DNA of 64,000 nucleotides from Moniliella sp. 'wahieum' (taxonomy: Eukaryota > Basidiomycota > Moniliellomycetes > Moniliellales > Moniliellaceae), in contig RSEE01000065.1 of the NCBI GenBank assembly GCA_003971905.1, forward strand, positions 186,001 to 250,000. Direction: 5' to 3'. This document shows, one piece after another, positions 23,544-36,700 of this stretch. Numbering within the stretch: position 1 is the first letter of the stretch; each line of letters starts with the position of its first letter. Under the pieces are notes generated by a model. It worked only from the letters and a program-made list of their open reading frames with translations, did no database searches and was not told where the DNA came from. The position numbers and the translations under genes are program-made.

Positions 23544-24253
23544 CTACAGGCGCCGCAAGCAATACTTTAGAATCCAGCCTGGGCATGACACAACACCGAG
23601 TAGAGAGGTAGGTTGAGAGGAGAGAGAGAGAGGGAGAGAGAGAAGAGATGAGGAAAAAAGAGGCGCAGGCAGGGGCAGGACGATCGGCAGTCGGTAGGAA
23701 TGGCGTGACGGTGTCCGGCCACTAACCCCAGAGGCGCGATTGACCTCATCAAGTCTGTGTTGGGAAGGGAACGGGTTGTACATCCGGGCCTCTTCGATCA
23801 ACGGTTCCAAGTTGCGTTCCTGCACTGCCGTGCGCACACACGCCTGTACGAAGCAAACAGTTTTGTTGCAATCGTCAAACTTGGCTTTCGTTGGCGCGTT
23901 TGGCCGCGGCAGCGGGCGCGCTGGTGGGCAAGTGGGCGTAGCTGGCTTGTCGCTGGCGTGGGTGGATTCCCCCACGGCTCTGCACCTTCCTCGGTGCGAG
24001 ACCAAGTGTTCAGCCAGCTGCGTTTCGCCTGCCCCGCCAGCTCTGGCTCGTCCTCTGGTCCGTTTTCCCCTCCCGACCGGACCGCCTTGTCATCCCAAGG
24101 TACTCTTCGAACCAGAGGTTGAAGCACGTGTCCGTACGAGTGCTTCAAAGGCGTGCACTTGGCCTCCATCGACGGCATCCGGCCCAGTCCCGTCACGCCT
24201 TCGGCATCTGCCATGGGCGGCGAGGGCACGCGGGGGGTTTTTTCCGACACCAT
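23544..24253 (-). CDS. MDM35: MDM35/TRIAP1-like twin CX9C intermembrane-space protein
   Basis: Mdm35 partners Ups1/Ups2 in the mitochondrial intermembrane space and carries phospholipids between the two membranes. The first CX9C helix is recognisable as CTPLKHSYDTCFNLWFEEYL, once one extra base in the middle (about 24135) is ignored. The second is CNKTVCFVQACVRTAVQERN, followed by LEPLIEEARMYNPFPSQ, the typical family tail. Between them lies a linker of roughly 90 residues, far longer than the short loop of yeast Mdm35 or human TRIAP1, and it also contains a frame change. The start is uncertain: ATG 24253 (MVSEKTPRV) or 24214 (MADAEGV). The C-terminus is also uncertain; the open frame runs to 23544, but the protein may end near 23722. 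No classical presequence is expected, because import uses the Mia40 disulfide relay. Confidence 0.72.
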
Positions 24254-24895
24254 CTGCGCACCTGGGGTCAGCACGCTGGCTTCAAACTGGACCCACCGGA
24301 CAGGCGGGGGCTCAGCAAGGAGCCAAAGAGAGGAGGCAACAGGTACCACTCATCGTAGGTCCGAGAGAACCGGGTGATGACATCCTCGTCGGCACCCGAC
24401 ACCTGGTCGCTTGATGGGGGAGGGGGGGGGAGTACGGACCGAGAAGGAAGGCAGGCAGGAGTGCAGAGGAAAGAGATCGCTGGGAAGGAAGATGCGGCCC
24501 CCAGTGACTAGCGAGTGAGTGACTGGGTGCGGCTGCTTTTTCCCCAATGGACTGTCGCCCGTATCCGCCCCGCTCCTTCCGCCTCGGCCACTTGCCTGCT
24601 CGTCCCGCCGACGGCTACAATTGCGAGGCTATCATTGGGCTTCGTATTCATCAGAGCGCCTTCTGCCAGGGCGGTGGCCAGGCAGTGCGCTGCCGCCGCC
24701 GGCGTCAGTGGGTAACTGGCAGCTGGGCAGCGAGCGTCTGTTTCTGCCTCCACCGTGTTCCAAGGTTCAACAAGTTCGTATCACAAAGAGCGTGTCAACG
24801 CGACAGAAGAAAGAGGTAGAGCAAAACAGGGTTACGCTGCAGTTCCCATTAAGGAAGAGGATATGAAGTGAAAGTGGAACCGCAAGAGGTCTCTT
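24254..24895. other. Region between MDM35-like and lipase genes
   Basis: Two minus-strand stretches read like protein (24753-24508, with MNTKPNDSLAIVAVGGTSRQ, and about 24400-24300, with DVITRFSRTYDEWYLLPPLF). Neither has an ATG or a known family. They might be upstream exons of the MDM35-like gene or chance frames. The 3' UTR of neither neighbour can be delimited. Confidence 0.3.
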
Positions 24896-27079
24896 TTAAT
24901 ACTGGTACTCATACTGCGGTGTGTACGAGCCATGGTAGCCTTCGCCGTGGTACTCTCTGCGATAGCCAGCCTCGCGCCCCTTGCGCGTTGCCTCCCCTCC
25001 TCCAAGCGGTAGTCATCGGCAAAAGTACGGTCCACATATGGCTCGGGGAACTTTGGAGGCGGCGATTGGTAGTCCTCTTCATCCTCGGGAGCAATCTTAA
25101 CCACCCCTCGTTCCGGTCGCTTGCCCGACGTTGCTGCCTCGGTTGAAGCATACGTCGGCCCCGCCTCCTCCTCCAAGTTGACGGGGTAGTCGTCATCATC
25201 AATCGTTGCCTCGATCGAGTCCATGATACCAGGGTAGACCACACGCCAAGCATCATGAGCAAAGAGAAAGTCAAGGTGCTCGTAGCCATCCAGCTCGACG
25301 CAGTGCAGCACATCCACGTTCCGCTCGTACGTCAACAGCCGATCCGCCAGTGGTTTGCCAATCACCAACATGTCTACACTCCCGTAGAACATACTGTGGG
25401 GCGGGAAGGAAGGAGGGAACCACGGCACCTCCGAACGCGGGTCAAAGATGCAGCCCCGATGCGCCAGGCGGCCATGTACCAGTACAGCAATTCACTCGAC
25501 GTTGCCACCGCTGCGGTACGGAACACCTTGGGAATTTGCCGCTTGGGCGTGAGGCGCATGTTGAAGTTAAACATAAACGCAAACAGGGCGGCGGCAATGT
25601 GGCCAAACAGCCAGGTAGGGAGAACGCGTGTGAAACAGCCCAATTGCGGGAATGTAGACCTTAACCCCAAAGGCAAGGGACCACCATTGTCGAGACCGGA
25701 AACGACGCATCAGACTGAATGGGAACCTCCGCAGCACGGGGCCGGCGTAAACAGATGGACCAAGCGCGACAAAGACACTGAGCCTCTCCCCAAGCTCTGG
25801 CACCAGTCCGGGAGAAAGAGCGGGCGTACATCGATCCTGAGCCTTGAGAGTGGCCAATGTAGGCCAGCCGCGGGAAGCCCGTTACCTCACAGACAAACTC
25901 GACCACGTCCTTGAGGTCCAACGCAAGTTCCTTGAGCCCAAATGCCCAGAAGCGGGGGTCGTCTCTTCCGAAATGAGTGTGGCCAGCGCCGTAATTGGAA
26001 CGAATGTTGGTGAGCCACACGTCGTAGCCCTGGTCGACCAACCAAAAGGCAAGGCTTCGCTCCTCGCACACAACAAAATGCGACGAGTTACACAAGATGC
26101 CATGCTGGCAGACAACAGGGTACCCCGGTCCTCCCCGGCGACGTGGATCGCTAATCCGATGTGCCTTGAGGATCCATCCGCCCTCGGTTACAATCTCATA
26201 CTCGTCGCAAACGTATCCCCAGAACTAGAAAAGTGTCAGATCGGAACCATCTCGCATGTCGGAAAAGGAGACGTACCTCAGCGTAATACTGCACACGTGC
26301 ACTGCCGCGTTCTCCCGTGATACGCGTTTCGTACTCTCGGTCGGCACGGGAGCGGGGCGGACGTTTCCAAAGGGGTTCATCGCATGGGCTACTGAGACGA
26401 AGAGAACGGCGCTCAAGACACCAAAAGTGAGCAAGAAGGAAAAGAACTGACGCATTGCCAGTTGAACCTTTTCCGTAGGACCAAACTCCCCATAGCGCTG
26501 AACAACATGATCAAAGAAGGGCATCTCGAGTGGCTCTTCGTGCATAAAGTCTTGCCAGGTAGGGTCAAAGAACGGCTCCTGGTAGTCGCCCGGGTGCCCC
26601 ACCACCCCGGCGAGTGCATCCGCATCGGTGGGCATGTGCTCGACGGAGAAGGGGTGCCCACGGTCCGCCTGGCGCGACGAGGCGCGATGGACGAGCGCCG
26701 GTCGAGGCTGTTGGAGCAGGCCGGTGGCCACCGCCTGTTGATGGGAAGGCTCGGCAAAATGAGTGCCGGCGGGAGCCTCGGGAAGGGAGCAGTATTGTCT
26801 TGCTGGGTGAAACCATCGTAGGCATCGTTCGGGTTGACACCGGATGCATGCAGGACGGCGCGGCTAGCCGGCCGGCTGGCTGGGACGCTGCCCACGTCTT
26901 CGTACTGCGACTCGCGATCCGACTCTTCGACATCGTGGATGGGTGCCGAGGTTCTGTGCGGCGGGGGTCAAGGAGACGGGGTGGGCCGGATGGGCTGGAA
27001 CGGTGGGGTCGTGGATGGCGGCACCGAGGGGGGCGCTGTCGGTCAAGGAAGGGGTGCCGGTGTGCGTGGTGGAGCTCAT
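24896..27079 (-). CDS. Acid lipase/sterol esterase-type alpha/beta hydrolase
   Basis: The protein belongs to the abhydro_lipase family that includes yeast sterol esterases Tgl1, Yeh1 and Yeh2 and animal acid lipases. The N-terminal 170 residues are polar, followed by a membrane-anchor helix (FFSFLLTFGVLSAVLFVSVA). An intron (26225-26276) joins QYYAE to FWGYVCDEYEIVTEGGWIL. The catalytic core shows GYDVWLTNIRSNYGAGHTHF, the nucleophile elbow YIGHSQGS, the acid-bearing GKPLADRLLT region and the catalytic His in YEHLDFLFAHDA. The C-terminus is acidic, then Tyr/His-rich, ending with TPQYEYQY at stop 24896-24898. Frame changes lie near 26940, 26750, 26120, 25850, 25680, 25480 and 24990. The start at 27079 (MSSTTHTG) is the best ATG before the coding sense begins. 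The likely substrates are sterol esters or triacylglycerols on lipid droplets or ER. Confidence 0.88.
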
Positions 27080-28381
27080 GTCGTCGGTCTCGGTGGGCGT
27101 GTCGAGGTCGCTGGCGGCGGTGGTGGCCAGCGGGGGGCGCAGGTCGGGAGGGGCGTAGGGGGCGCCTGCCCCTGGCCGCGCGAGCGGGAGGGGTAGGCCG
27201 GGATGGACATGGCGGCGGCGCGTGGATGGTGGGGGCGGGGCAGACGGCTGGATGCGGCGGGGGCAGCCGCTCTCAAGTACGATGGCCGCGGCGGGCTGCG
27301 TCCGGAGTGTGAGTTCCCAGCGCCCCGCCGCCCACACTCGCCGGCTGCTGCGCCGGCCACGGGGGCAGTGCGCAGCACAAGCCCCAATTGCGGGAACAAA
27401 GCCAACCGCGCGTCCCTCACCGATGGGTGCTGCTGCAACGCATGACGGCGGATGCATGATGCAGGCAGGGGGGATGCGTGAGCGCCCAAAGCGACGGCGA
27501 GGGCCGACTGGCCCCGTGGCCTGCTTTTTTTTTGAAACGATCGGCGCCCCCACTGCCCCCGGAAGCACACGGGAGCGCCGACGAAACGACGGCCTGCTTG
27601 GAGGGTGGCCACTGGAGAATGACCTCATCGATATTGATATTGATCAGCCACTAGTCGCGTTCGACGTTAGCCAACGCTTGCCGGTTACCCACCCTTCCCC
27701 CCCGCCCGCGCCGCCATGCCCTCAATCATCGCAGGCGTCGATCTGCAGGCGAGCTCCCCTGCTCGCGTCGCCCCACCGTCCCACTGCCCCACTGTCCTGA
27801 GCCATATACTCCAGCCCACGACATAGCCGTGGCAGCCTTGTCCCGCCTATTACCAACTACTGTAGCTATACTGTATTGACAGAAGAGCTTAAGGCTGGTG
27901 GGACAAAGAAACGCTGCGTTCAAACTACAAGCACGCGCCAAGACATATCGCCCGAGAGGAAAACAAGATTGCCACGCCGTCTATCGGTACCTTGGGACGT
28001 CTAATCTCGGTGGCACAGGTAGGCTGCGCATCGAGGGACAGAGAATGGGGTATGGCATTGACAGGGGCACCAGCGATACCGGCTTGTCACCAGTAGCAGA
28101 TCAAAGAGGGGCAGGGGGAAGAAATAGAATGGGAAGATTCTTCAGTATAGAGAGAAAGAGGGGGAGAAGAGCAAACAGGGAGAGAGAGAAGCAGAACCAG
28201 GGTTGGGATATCTATTGACAACAGTTGGGGGCCTTGGCGCCTTAGCCTTCATTGGAGGCGTAGAAGGCAGCAGAATAGAGTAACTTTTGGTCGTTCTTTT
28301 GGTCTCAAGAGAGAGGCACCAGGATCCCTGCTAACGTTGTTCCATTTCCTTGGTCCCACCCGCGCCGCACCAATCATTCAA
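27080..28381. other. Lipase promoter and 3' region of the next gene
   Basis: The first 400 bp are GC-rich with many short open frames, as expected for promoter and leader of the lipase gene. From 27800 the sequence is purine-rich on the plus strand (28100-28200, GAGAGA runs). Open frames on both strands lack recognisable domains. Confidence 0.45.
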
Positions 28382-29982
28382 TCATTGGCGACCGCGGTCA
28401 CCTCGGACAAGAGACACAATGCGGGAAGTACGGCGGGTCGGTTTCGTGTCGACGCTGGATTCCGTCCCGACAGATACGTCTCCCTCCGCGTCGGCGGAGA
28501 TGTGCGTGTGGGAATGAGAGCGAGGGTGCCGGAGTGTTCCCAAGAGGTGCAGTGTCTTGCTCTCACTGGATGAGCGGCGATGAAAGGAGAGCCGCAACTT
28601 GCGCAGATTGCCCGACGTGTGCCGCTTCACAAGCAGCCCATCCGCCTCACTTTCTTGGGTAGGTTTGGCCTGCCCTGATAAGGCGTGATCGAAGGAAACA
28701 CTTGCCTCTCCTTTGGTGGGACTGCCGGTCGTATCGACGCTGCTTGTTTCTGCATTAGTAGAAGGGTGTGCAGCGCGGGCAGTTGCGTTGACCCCCTTAA
28801 ACGCTGAGGGGGGAGGCGGATGTTTAGCCTGTTTAGAGTGTGAGACGGGGGCTTGCTGCGGTCTCCTTGCTTTGGGAGCTGGTCTGATTCTCATTTGGAC
28901 GATGAAGAGAAGAGGAACGAGCCGGCACCAAAGGAGTTGTTACTGCTGCCTCCATAGCATCATCAGGAGTTACCTGCTGCGTTTCTTGCACAGTCGGTTT
29001 CTCGGTAATGGGATGAGAAACGTCCTGAATAGGAGCAGCAGCCTCTTCCGCCGCCTTGACAGAAGCGGGATGCTCAGTTTCATTACATGTGCAGTAGCGT
29101 CTTCCACTGGTTGATCAGACACTTGCTTTTCAACGGCCAAATCCCGTTCCGTAGCCAACGCAGGCACCTCAGGTTCGGCTTCCGGTGCGGGCGTCTTAGG
29201 TTCAGTTTCCACCTCGGTCGTCTCATGTGCCGTTTCCCCACCCGGCGCCTCCTGTGCCCGATCTAGGGTGTCCACCGCCGACTTGGTTTCCACTGCACCC
29301 ACCTGAGGGTCACCCGACTCGGAAGCTGGCTCAGGCGTCTCGTCGGGGTTCATGTTGGCAGGTTCCAGCTTCTGCACCGAGGGGATGCGTTTACCTCCTC
29401 CGCCTCACCCTCGAGAGCCGGGTAGTTGGTGCGGTCGAGTCCCGTTCCTCTTCCTGGGCGTCATGCTGGCTGGACGCTTGGGCCAGATCAGGAACGGCAA
29501 TGGCTCTAGACGGTCCCCTCATCCGGGATCTTGGGTGTGGGTCGGCGATAATACCCATTGACTTGGAGCGGAACTGGGCTGAGGGTAGCCAGCCCGTCCG
29601 AGTTGAGCTGCTGCTTTCTCTTTCCTTGTTTTTCACTGCTGCCTTGCGGTGATCAATTGCGTGCAGAAACACCAAAACAACCAAAACGCATTGCCCTAGA
29701 GCAGCGTAAGAGGTACCAAAATGAGCCAAGTGCTCCGTCGCCAAGGCGGGAGGGAACTTGGCCAAGGGAAGGTCGCATACGACGGGCGATGAGAGAAGCG
29801 CCGCGTCCATCACCATGACTGGCAGCAGGAGCACCTTGGCTCCTTGAGCGTGAACCAAGAGCCCAAGCTTAAGCGCTACTAGCCCCGAGCGCGGCTGGGT
29901 TGGGTGTGGCAGACCGGAGAGCAACGGCGGCGGCCTCGGTAGCGGCCAGGGCCAGTGCCCCAAGCGCGGGCGCAGCAGACAT
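28382..29982 (-). CDS. Uncharacterised membrane-anchored protein with long disordered tail
   Basis: I do not recognise a family. From ATG 29982 (MSAAPALGALALAATEAAAV) the N-terminal 110 residues are hydrophobic, with two or three candidate membrane helices, such as KVLLLPVMVMDAALL and YAALGQCVLVVLVFLHAI. A basic stop-transfer-like stretch (DHRKAAVKNKERE) follows. The remaining 400 residues are low complexity: Glu/Thr/Pro-rich in the middle (ETEPKTPAPEAEPEVPAL), then Ser/Arg/His-rich near the end (LRLSFHRRSSSESK). Frame changes occur near 29885, 29400, 29095 and 28890. The order of the pieces is inferred from matching composition. It lies in tandem with the lipase and EDE1 genes on the same strand. 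Confidence 0.5.
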
Positions 29983-30795
29983 GAGCGTGGGTAGGAAGGG
30001 GAGAAGAGGGTGGCGGTGGTGGTGGTGGTGGTGGTAGTGGTAGCGGGGGTTGGCTTGGGGGGGAGGCAGCCAGCTTCCAACGCCCATGCGCGTCTGGGAC
30101 GGGTGGCGCTGATAGGACAGCGGATGGACCGTGTGGTGCTTCTGCGCCGGCACCGCGCTGCCGCCCGTGCACACTGGCGCTGTGCCCGCCTCTGCATGCA
30201 TGTGGGACACAGGGGCTAGGATGGCCGGCCGTGGCTGCCCGCGTGCGCGGCGGCGCTGCGAAGGCGAAGACGATCGCGCAAATCGTATAATTTTGGGGGG
30301 GGTTGCAGAAGCAAGCCAAACAGCGGAGAGAAGTTTTCCCAAGCCAGTTTGTGCCCCTTCGATGCTAGCCAGGCTGCGTGCGTTCTGAGATCTATGATTA
30401 ACAGGCCATCTGTGCTCGTACACCCCCTTCGCACATCTTGCGCAGGCGCTCGCCCACCGCCAAATTCGAAGGTAGAGAGAGTGGAGGAACAGATACCAGA
30501 CATACAAGTTGCTGTGTGGTGTCTATCAATACAGGTCTACCATGGTCAGGCCTCGGGGCACATCTGAAGGCAGGCACAATCTGGGGTGGATTTCAGGCAT
30601 CAAGGCACCGGCTTCAGCTTCAGGGCCGCTTGTCCCTACAGCTTGAGCAGCAACTTGAACGCAGAGACTTCAAAGAGCCATCCGGGCAAAAAGAGGAGAG
30701 CAAAAGAAAGTAGGCAGCAAACGAGAGTGTGTGGGAACATAGAAGGGAGAGAAAAGGGGTTGAGCGCTGATGTTGATGGGCCGGATCCGAGTGGT
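29983..30795. other. Intergenic region between the membrane-protein gene and EDE1
   Basis: A GGTGGT microsatellite (30010-30045) lies just upstream of the membrane-protein start and should be in its leader. The remainder carries the promoter of that gene and the 3' UTR of EDE1. No other gene is recognised. Confidence 0.45.
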
Positions 30796-33700
30796 TTAGT
30801 TGCCCAACAAGATTTCCAGCGCCCGCTCTTGACGGTAGTGGCCAGTTCCAGGGCACTGACCACTTGACTCCGACCAAAGCCCATGGCAGCAACCGCTTGA
30901 CGGGGGGAATGTCATCTGCCATGGCAGGCTGTGGGCGCGCGCGGCACGGGCGCTGGCGCCGGCACCGCACTCGCCTTGGCCGGCGCAAACAGTCGTCAAA
31001 CTTAAAGTCTGGCGCTTCCTGAGACGCGTGCGCCGAGAAGGGAGCAGACGAATCAATCCCGCGTTGCCAAACGAATCATCAAAGAGAAGCCAGTGTTCAC
31101 ATCCGGATGGTAGAACGGGTGCGCCTGTGCTACTCGTCGAAATGGGGCCCCAGACGAGCTGCTTTGGTCGGCGGGGGCGGGGGCATACGGCGCGAGTGGA
31201 TCGAGTAGGCGCGGGAGCTGAGGCAGCCGCAACCGGAGCAGCAGCCGCCGTTCCAATGAGGGGCAAAGGTAAAGTCGTTATCAAACGAGTCGGCAAACGT
31301 GCTCTTCGACTGCACCCGGGCGCGTTCGCATGCAGGGAAAGAGTTGTAAAGTCAGCAAACGAGGCCGCAAAGTCGTCCATGGGGCCCAACGCAGCCGCTG
31401 AGGAGGCCGGTGTGGCCGCGGGGGGGGCGAAGCCACTCGCAAAAGGATCTTCCTCAACCTGGACGGAGCAGTCTCCCCGCGTGCCTTGGGAATGGGAGGG
31501 GGAGCCGACGGGACTTGGTCGTGGACGGAGTGCGAACAGTCGATTGAACCGCGGGGGGCTCTGGTTTAGCGGTGGCAGCTGCCACGGGGGCTGCAGCCGT
31601 GACGCCGTCCCAATAGGGGCGAAATCGTCCCCAAATGCAGAGTCAAAGGCAGAGAAGGCAGCCTTTGGAGCCGCGGACGAGGAAGGAGCCTGGACCGGAA
31701 CCTGGGGTTCGTTCAAAGCCAACTTGCTTGTTTCGGTCGTCAGGCCCGAAATTGGATCAACCGAGCTGGTCTGGACGGGGGAGACGGAAGAACCCTGCAC
31801 ATCTCGGGACGCGTCCACTGACGGGGCAGGAAGCACAGCAGCCTTCTCGACCGTCGGCTCAGCAACAACGGGCTTTCGAGAGAGGTCCAGCAATCGCAGG
31901 CCCAGCACCCTCAGGCTCCGCAGCTGCAGACTCAGAAGCCACAGGTGCAGCGAAGGCAGCAGCTGGCGCAGCGACCGCAGGCACGGCAGCCGCATCCCCA
32001 ATGGCTTCCGTCGGCTGTGCAAATCCAGAGGGGAGATGTCTGTTGGCTCCTCCGTGATTGTCTTGTCAACCCGCTCCGATTCGGGCTCAGCTTCACCGTC
32101 GAGCGCATCAACAAAGTAGTCGTCTGCGCTGGACACAGTGTCGCTGCGAGTACCACGACGTGTACTGGGTACCGGGGGAGGCGAGCGGGGCCGGGGCCTG
32201 GGGTGGAATGGGGGCATGGTGCACATTGGGCTCCCTAACGTCGGATACGGGCAGAGCCTCCCCAGCTGCCGCAACAGGGGCAAGACCGAGGCCTGGGCAT
32301 CGCCCGAACGCAACGGCGTCTCTAGCGCGTCCTGGAACCCATCGCCCGGAGTTCCTGAGGCAGAACGAGGCAAATCAAGGCTTGCTTCGTTCTCCGTCTC
32401 ACGCGGGGAGGTAGTCGCCAGGTTCACTGCAGCGGCAGGGGGAGGTGCGAGAGTAGAGTTCACCCTGCAAAGGCTCCACCGCGAGATCAGCAGCAGGGCT
32501 AGCAACAGGCTGAGTGGGCTCAGTGGCATTTTCAACGGCGGGCTCGGAAATGGGCTCCGTGGCAGCTCCGACGCAGGAGTCGCAGTTGAATCACAACATG
32601 GGCCTCCGACTCGGGCTCAGCTGCAATGGGGATATCCCGCTGCGGTTCCGTAGCGATGGGGTCCTCGTTCTTGACCAGATTCGGTTGAGCCACCTCTTCC
32701 GGCTCGGTCAAATCGGACTGTTCGGGCAGCGGATCAGGGTTAGACTTGTGCCCCCAAAAGCGAGTGCCGACACTGGAAATGCGCCGAGCGAGACCCAATC
32801 CGGCAGCGCCGGCTGCCGCAATGCCCAGGCCTAGGTGGGAATGGTGATGGCCGTGCTCCGCTTCTTCCGTCGACGGGAACGCCACCTTCTCCTGTGGCGC
32901 ACTCGCATCGGGGACCTGAGAAGCGGTAGGCACAGCATCCTGCGCAACAGTAGCGGCCTCAGCAGGGGAAGGATGTCCTCAGGGACCGTCAACCCATCCT
33001 GTACGGCAGGCTCGACGGTATGGGTCGCAATGCCTGTGCCCGGAACGTCAGACGTCTTCTGAGCCAACTTGACCTCTGGAGACACCGGAGCGACGGGAGC
33101 AGGACCATCGACCTCTGTAGACACCGGAGCGACGGGAGCAGGACCCTCGACCTCTGTTGACACCGGAGCGACGGGGACAGGACCCTCCGCGCCAGGCACA
33201 TCCGGGATCGCCTCGGTATTGGGGACATCTTCTCCTTCCGGGACAGGAGGGATGACAGGCTCTTGTGTCACTGTCGGCTCAGTAGCTTGGATGTTCCCAC
33301 ACCAATAAGAGGAGAGCTGCTGGTTGCGATTGGCTCCCCCTGCAGGGTAGGTGGTGTGGCTCCGATTCAGCAGCGGCGTGGCTTTTTTGAGTTCATCGGC
33401 ACATGAAGAGGCGCCTCTGCCTCCGACAAGACCTGGGTGGTTGCCTCGGCAGGTAGCTCGCCTTCGGGGGCCTGGGCCGACGTGGGGGCGTGTAGCTGGT
33501 TCAGATGAGCCAGCGCTGCCAGACTTGCCGCGCCAGCAGCGCCCGCGCCAACGGCTACACCGGCGGAAAGGGGTGCTTCCACCTTGAAGCAGGCTCGGTT
33601 GGGAGAGCTGCCGAGGGGGGGGGACCCGCTTCGTCCACCTGTTCGGACTGTGCCACACCTCGGCTTGAGAAGGGAGAAGGTAGGAGGCAGGAATGGGCTC

Positions 33701-36700
33701 AGCCTGGGGCTCAGACACGGGGACTTGGTCGCTTCGTTTGCCAGGCCCAGATACTGCGGTAGGCTCCGCGCAGGAACGACTACATCGCTTGTCAACCCCA
33801 CCTCGTCCGAGTGAGCGCCTGTAGCGAGGTGGCTGGGTCGAACAGGTCCTGCGACGGCTGTGTGGGCTGAGCGTCCGAGTGGAAGATGGATCAGCCACGC
33901 CGAGCGGCTGCGAAGAAGGGATTTGAACCGCGGGCAGGCCGGTCGTGGCACTTGAGAGAGCCCGTGCTTCAGCTTGAGCCGCTTCTGGTCCTGCGAGAGA
34001 GAAGTTGCTCTCTCCTCCCAGCGTGGGAACTGTGTATCATCTTCGTTGAACTCTGTCGGCTGAGATGCAGGCTCAGCAAGATCAGCTGAGGCTCCACATG
34101 GTCAGCAGGAACAGAGGAATGCTCCACAGGCTCCTCTGGAGGGGCCTGGCCCGCACACCAAAGTCCTCTTGGAAGTCAATGGGGGCAGGGGCACGAGGGC
34201 CCTGCTGTACTTCTGAGCTCGGGGAAAAGGCGTGCTCGCTTGCGAGTCCGCTTGAGTTTCGTCCAAGGAGGACGTGGGGTGGAGCTCAGCCTCGCGCGGA
34301 GACGGGTCAGCGTGCGGGAAGATACACCGGAAGGATCGGCGTCGTGCGTGGCTGCAGAAAATGCGGGGATGCGGCCGCACCAGACCAGCACCAACGACCG
34401 CAGGCGCGAGGAAAAGTCATTGTCGAACCCGTGCGCGGCGGGGTGCTTGCTGAGCAACGGGAACATCAACGTTGTCGTCAAAACCGGCAGGGGAAAACTG
34501 GGAGGGTCTCCCGGCAAATCACGAGCCAGGTCCGGCGAAGTAACATTTGTCTGAGATATGGGCTCGGCCAAATTTTTCGTCAAGTTCGAGGGCTTCCGTG
34601 ACTGGCGCGACGGAGTTGGTTCATCCTTACAGCCGACAAGCGCTCCATACTCTCGCCCCACGGGGGGGTCCGAAGCGTCTTTGGGGTCCGACACGAGCTG
34701 AACTGGACAGGGACCGGTGCTGCGATAGGAGCAGGGTCGCGCTTTTCAATCTCTTCCGCCGCTGTGGCGAAATCAGGGGCCGAGGAGATAACATCTGCGA
34801 TATTGGCATCAGGGCCCCATTCGGGCGGCTTAGATGCCTCCTTGGGGTCCGAAACAAGCTGCATCTGAACGGGAACCGGCGCCATATCAGCAGCAGGGTT
34901 GATCGCTTCGATCTGGTCGGCTGCAGTGGCAAAGTCAGGCGCAGAAGCAAGGACGCCTGCCTCTTGCGGAACATTTTCCGGAACAGGCTTAGATGAGACG
35001 TTCTCCCCCCGCACTTGGTTGAGGCGGGTCAAAGCCCGTGGCTTCGTCAAAGGAAAGGCCTTGCCAAATTCAGGAGCCGGCGCTGCTGCGGAAGCAGAAG
35101 CAGGAGCAGGAGCAGGAGCAGGAGCAAATGAGTCGCCAAACGCATCGTCAAACGAAGAGTTGAAGGCTGGCGCGGGCGCAGGGGACGATTCGTGGTGGTG
35201 AGCGAAAGCAGCCGCGCAGCACCCAGGGCCCCACCAGCCAGAGCACCAGTGGCCCAAGGAGAACCGAAGGTGCAGACTGTTGCGGGGGGAAGAAAGCTTG
35301 ATCGAAAGGGTTGGTGCTGCGCTCCGAGGCCACAGGGCTAAAGGCAGCAGGGCAGCAGGGGCAGCAGGGGAGGCCAATTTGGTGTCAGTGGCGGGGAGTC
35401 CGGATGGGCTGCAGGAGCAGCACCGGCAGCACGGTAGCTTCCTCCTGCTTCTTCTGAAGGGCAGCCTCTTCCTCTTGCTTCTTTTGGAGGGCCTCTTCCT
35501 CCTGTTTCTTTTTGAGAGCCTCTTCCTCGGCATGCTTCCGGGCCGCTTCCGCGGCGGCGGTAGCAGCAGCAGCAGCAGCAGCCGCGGCCGCGGCAGCTTC
35601 AGCTTCACGTTTCTTCGCAAGTTCATCTTTCAGTGCCTGGATCTCAGCTTCCAGTGCGGCTGACTTGGACTGAATCTGGCCCACTTGCTCGTTGGCAGCC
35701 TGAATCAAAGACTTGTCCTGCTCCATCTGATGCAGCAGTTCTTCCTTCTCTTGGCGAAGCTGGGTCTGTTCTTGTTCCAATTGAGTCAGTTGGGTCTTGA
35801 GAGCATCCAGTGCCTTGGTCTCTTCCTTGGCTTTGGCCGTCAGCTCGTCAAACGCCTTTTGCTCATCGTCAATCTCCCCCGGCGACATTGAGCCGGGCAC
35901 GCATCTCGGCCACCGCATCTTCGTCCGAGGTAATGCCCTCTTGGATTTTCTGGCGCTCAGCCTGCACTTTTTGCAGCTCCCGCTGAGCCGCCTCGAGGAA
36001 GACGGCACTCGATTCGGCGGGAGGCGCGCGAGACGCCTGCACCCCCCCACGGTTCCTACCGTTGTTGTCGATGCGGCACGGGCAATGGGTTGGGGCGGCA
36101 CCGAACTGGTAACGGTTGGGCTAAGCGGTTGTGAACTGGGAGGGGGGGCATTCAACGCTTGTTGCCGCAACGGTTGAGCCGCGTTCGCCGCGTTCGCCAC
36201 AGCCGGCACGCCCATCGGCGGTGCTGTAGTGACCAAGGACGAGTCAAAAGCAGCATCGAACGCTGAGGGCGGGTAGTGGATCGACGTTTGTCTGGAGCGC
36301 GAGGCGGAGGGCAGAACCGACTCGTCAAAGGCCGTGTCGAAGGGAGTGCTAGCCTGGCTCAAGCGACGGGTTGAAGCAGCACGGCTGAACGCACCCTGCG
36401 TCGAAAAGGGCAGCGCTCCCGCAGTCTGCCCAGCGAAGAAGTCACGCTGCGTATCGCTGGTTTGAGGGTTAATCGGCGAAGGCAGGGGCTTGGCTCCGCA
36501 AACTCGGTGGCACCAACGTCGAAGGGAGCACGTGAGGAACTTCGGTCCCAGCCAAACGACGGTTGATCAAATGCATTGCCACAGCAAATTCGTCCCTTGA
36601 CAGCGACCCCGTTTGGGTCACATCCGCCAAGTCCCTGTGGTTATCGTAATCATCAGTCAGAGATGGGACGCATCGATTGGCGGATGAAAGAAAACGTACC

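Noticed and set aside
31028-32119. 363-codon plus-strand open frame
   Set aside because: It is antisense to the GC-rich, low-complexity EDE1 tail, where long chance frames are expected.
33890-33960. tRNA-like T arm (TTTGAACCGCG) on the plus strand
   Set aside because: No acceptor or anticodon stem can be formed, and the segment is part of the EDE1 coding region.
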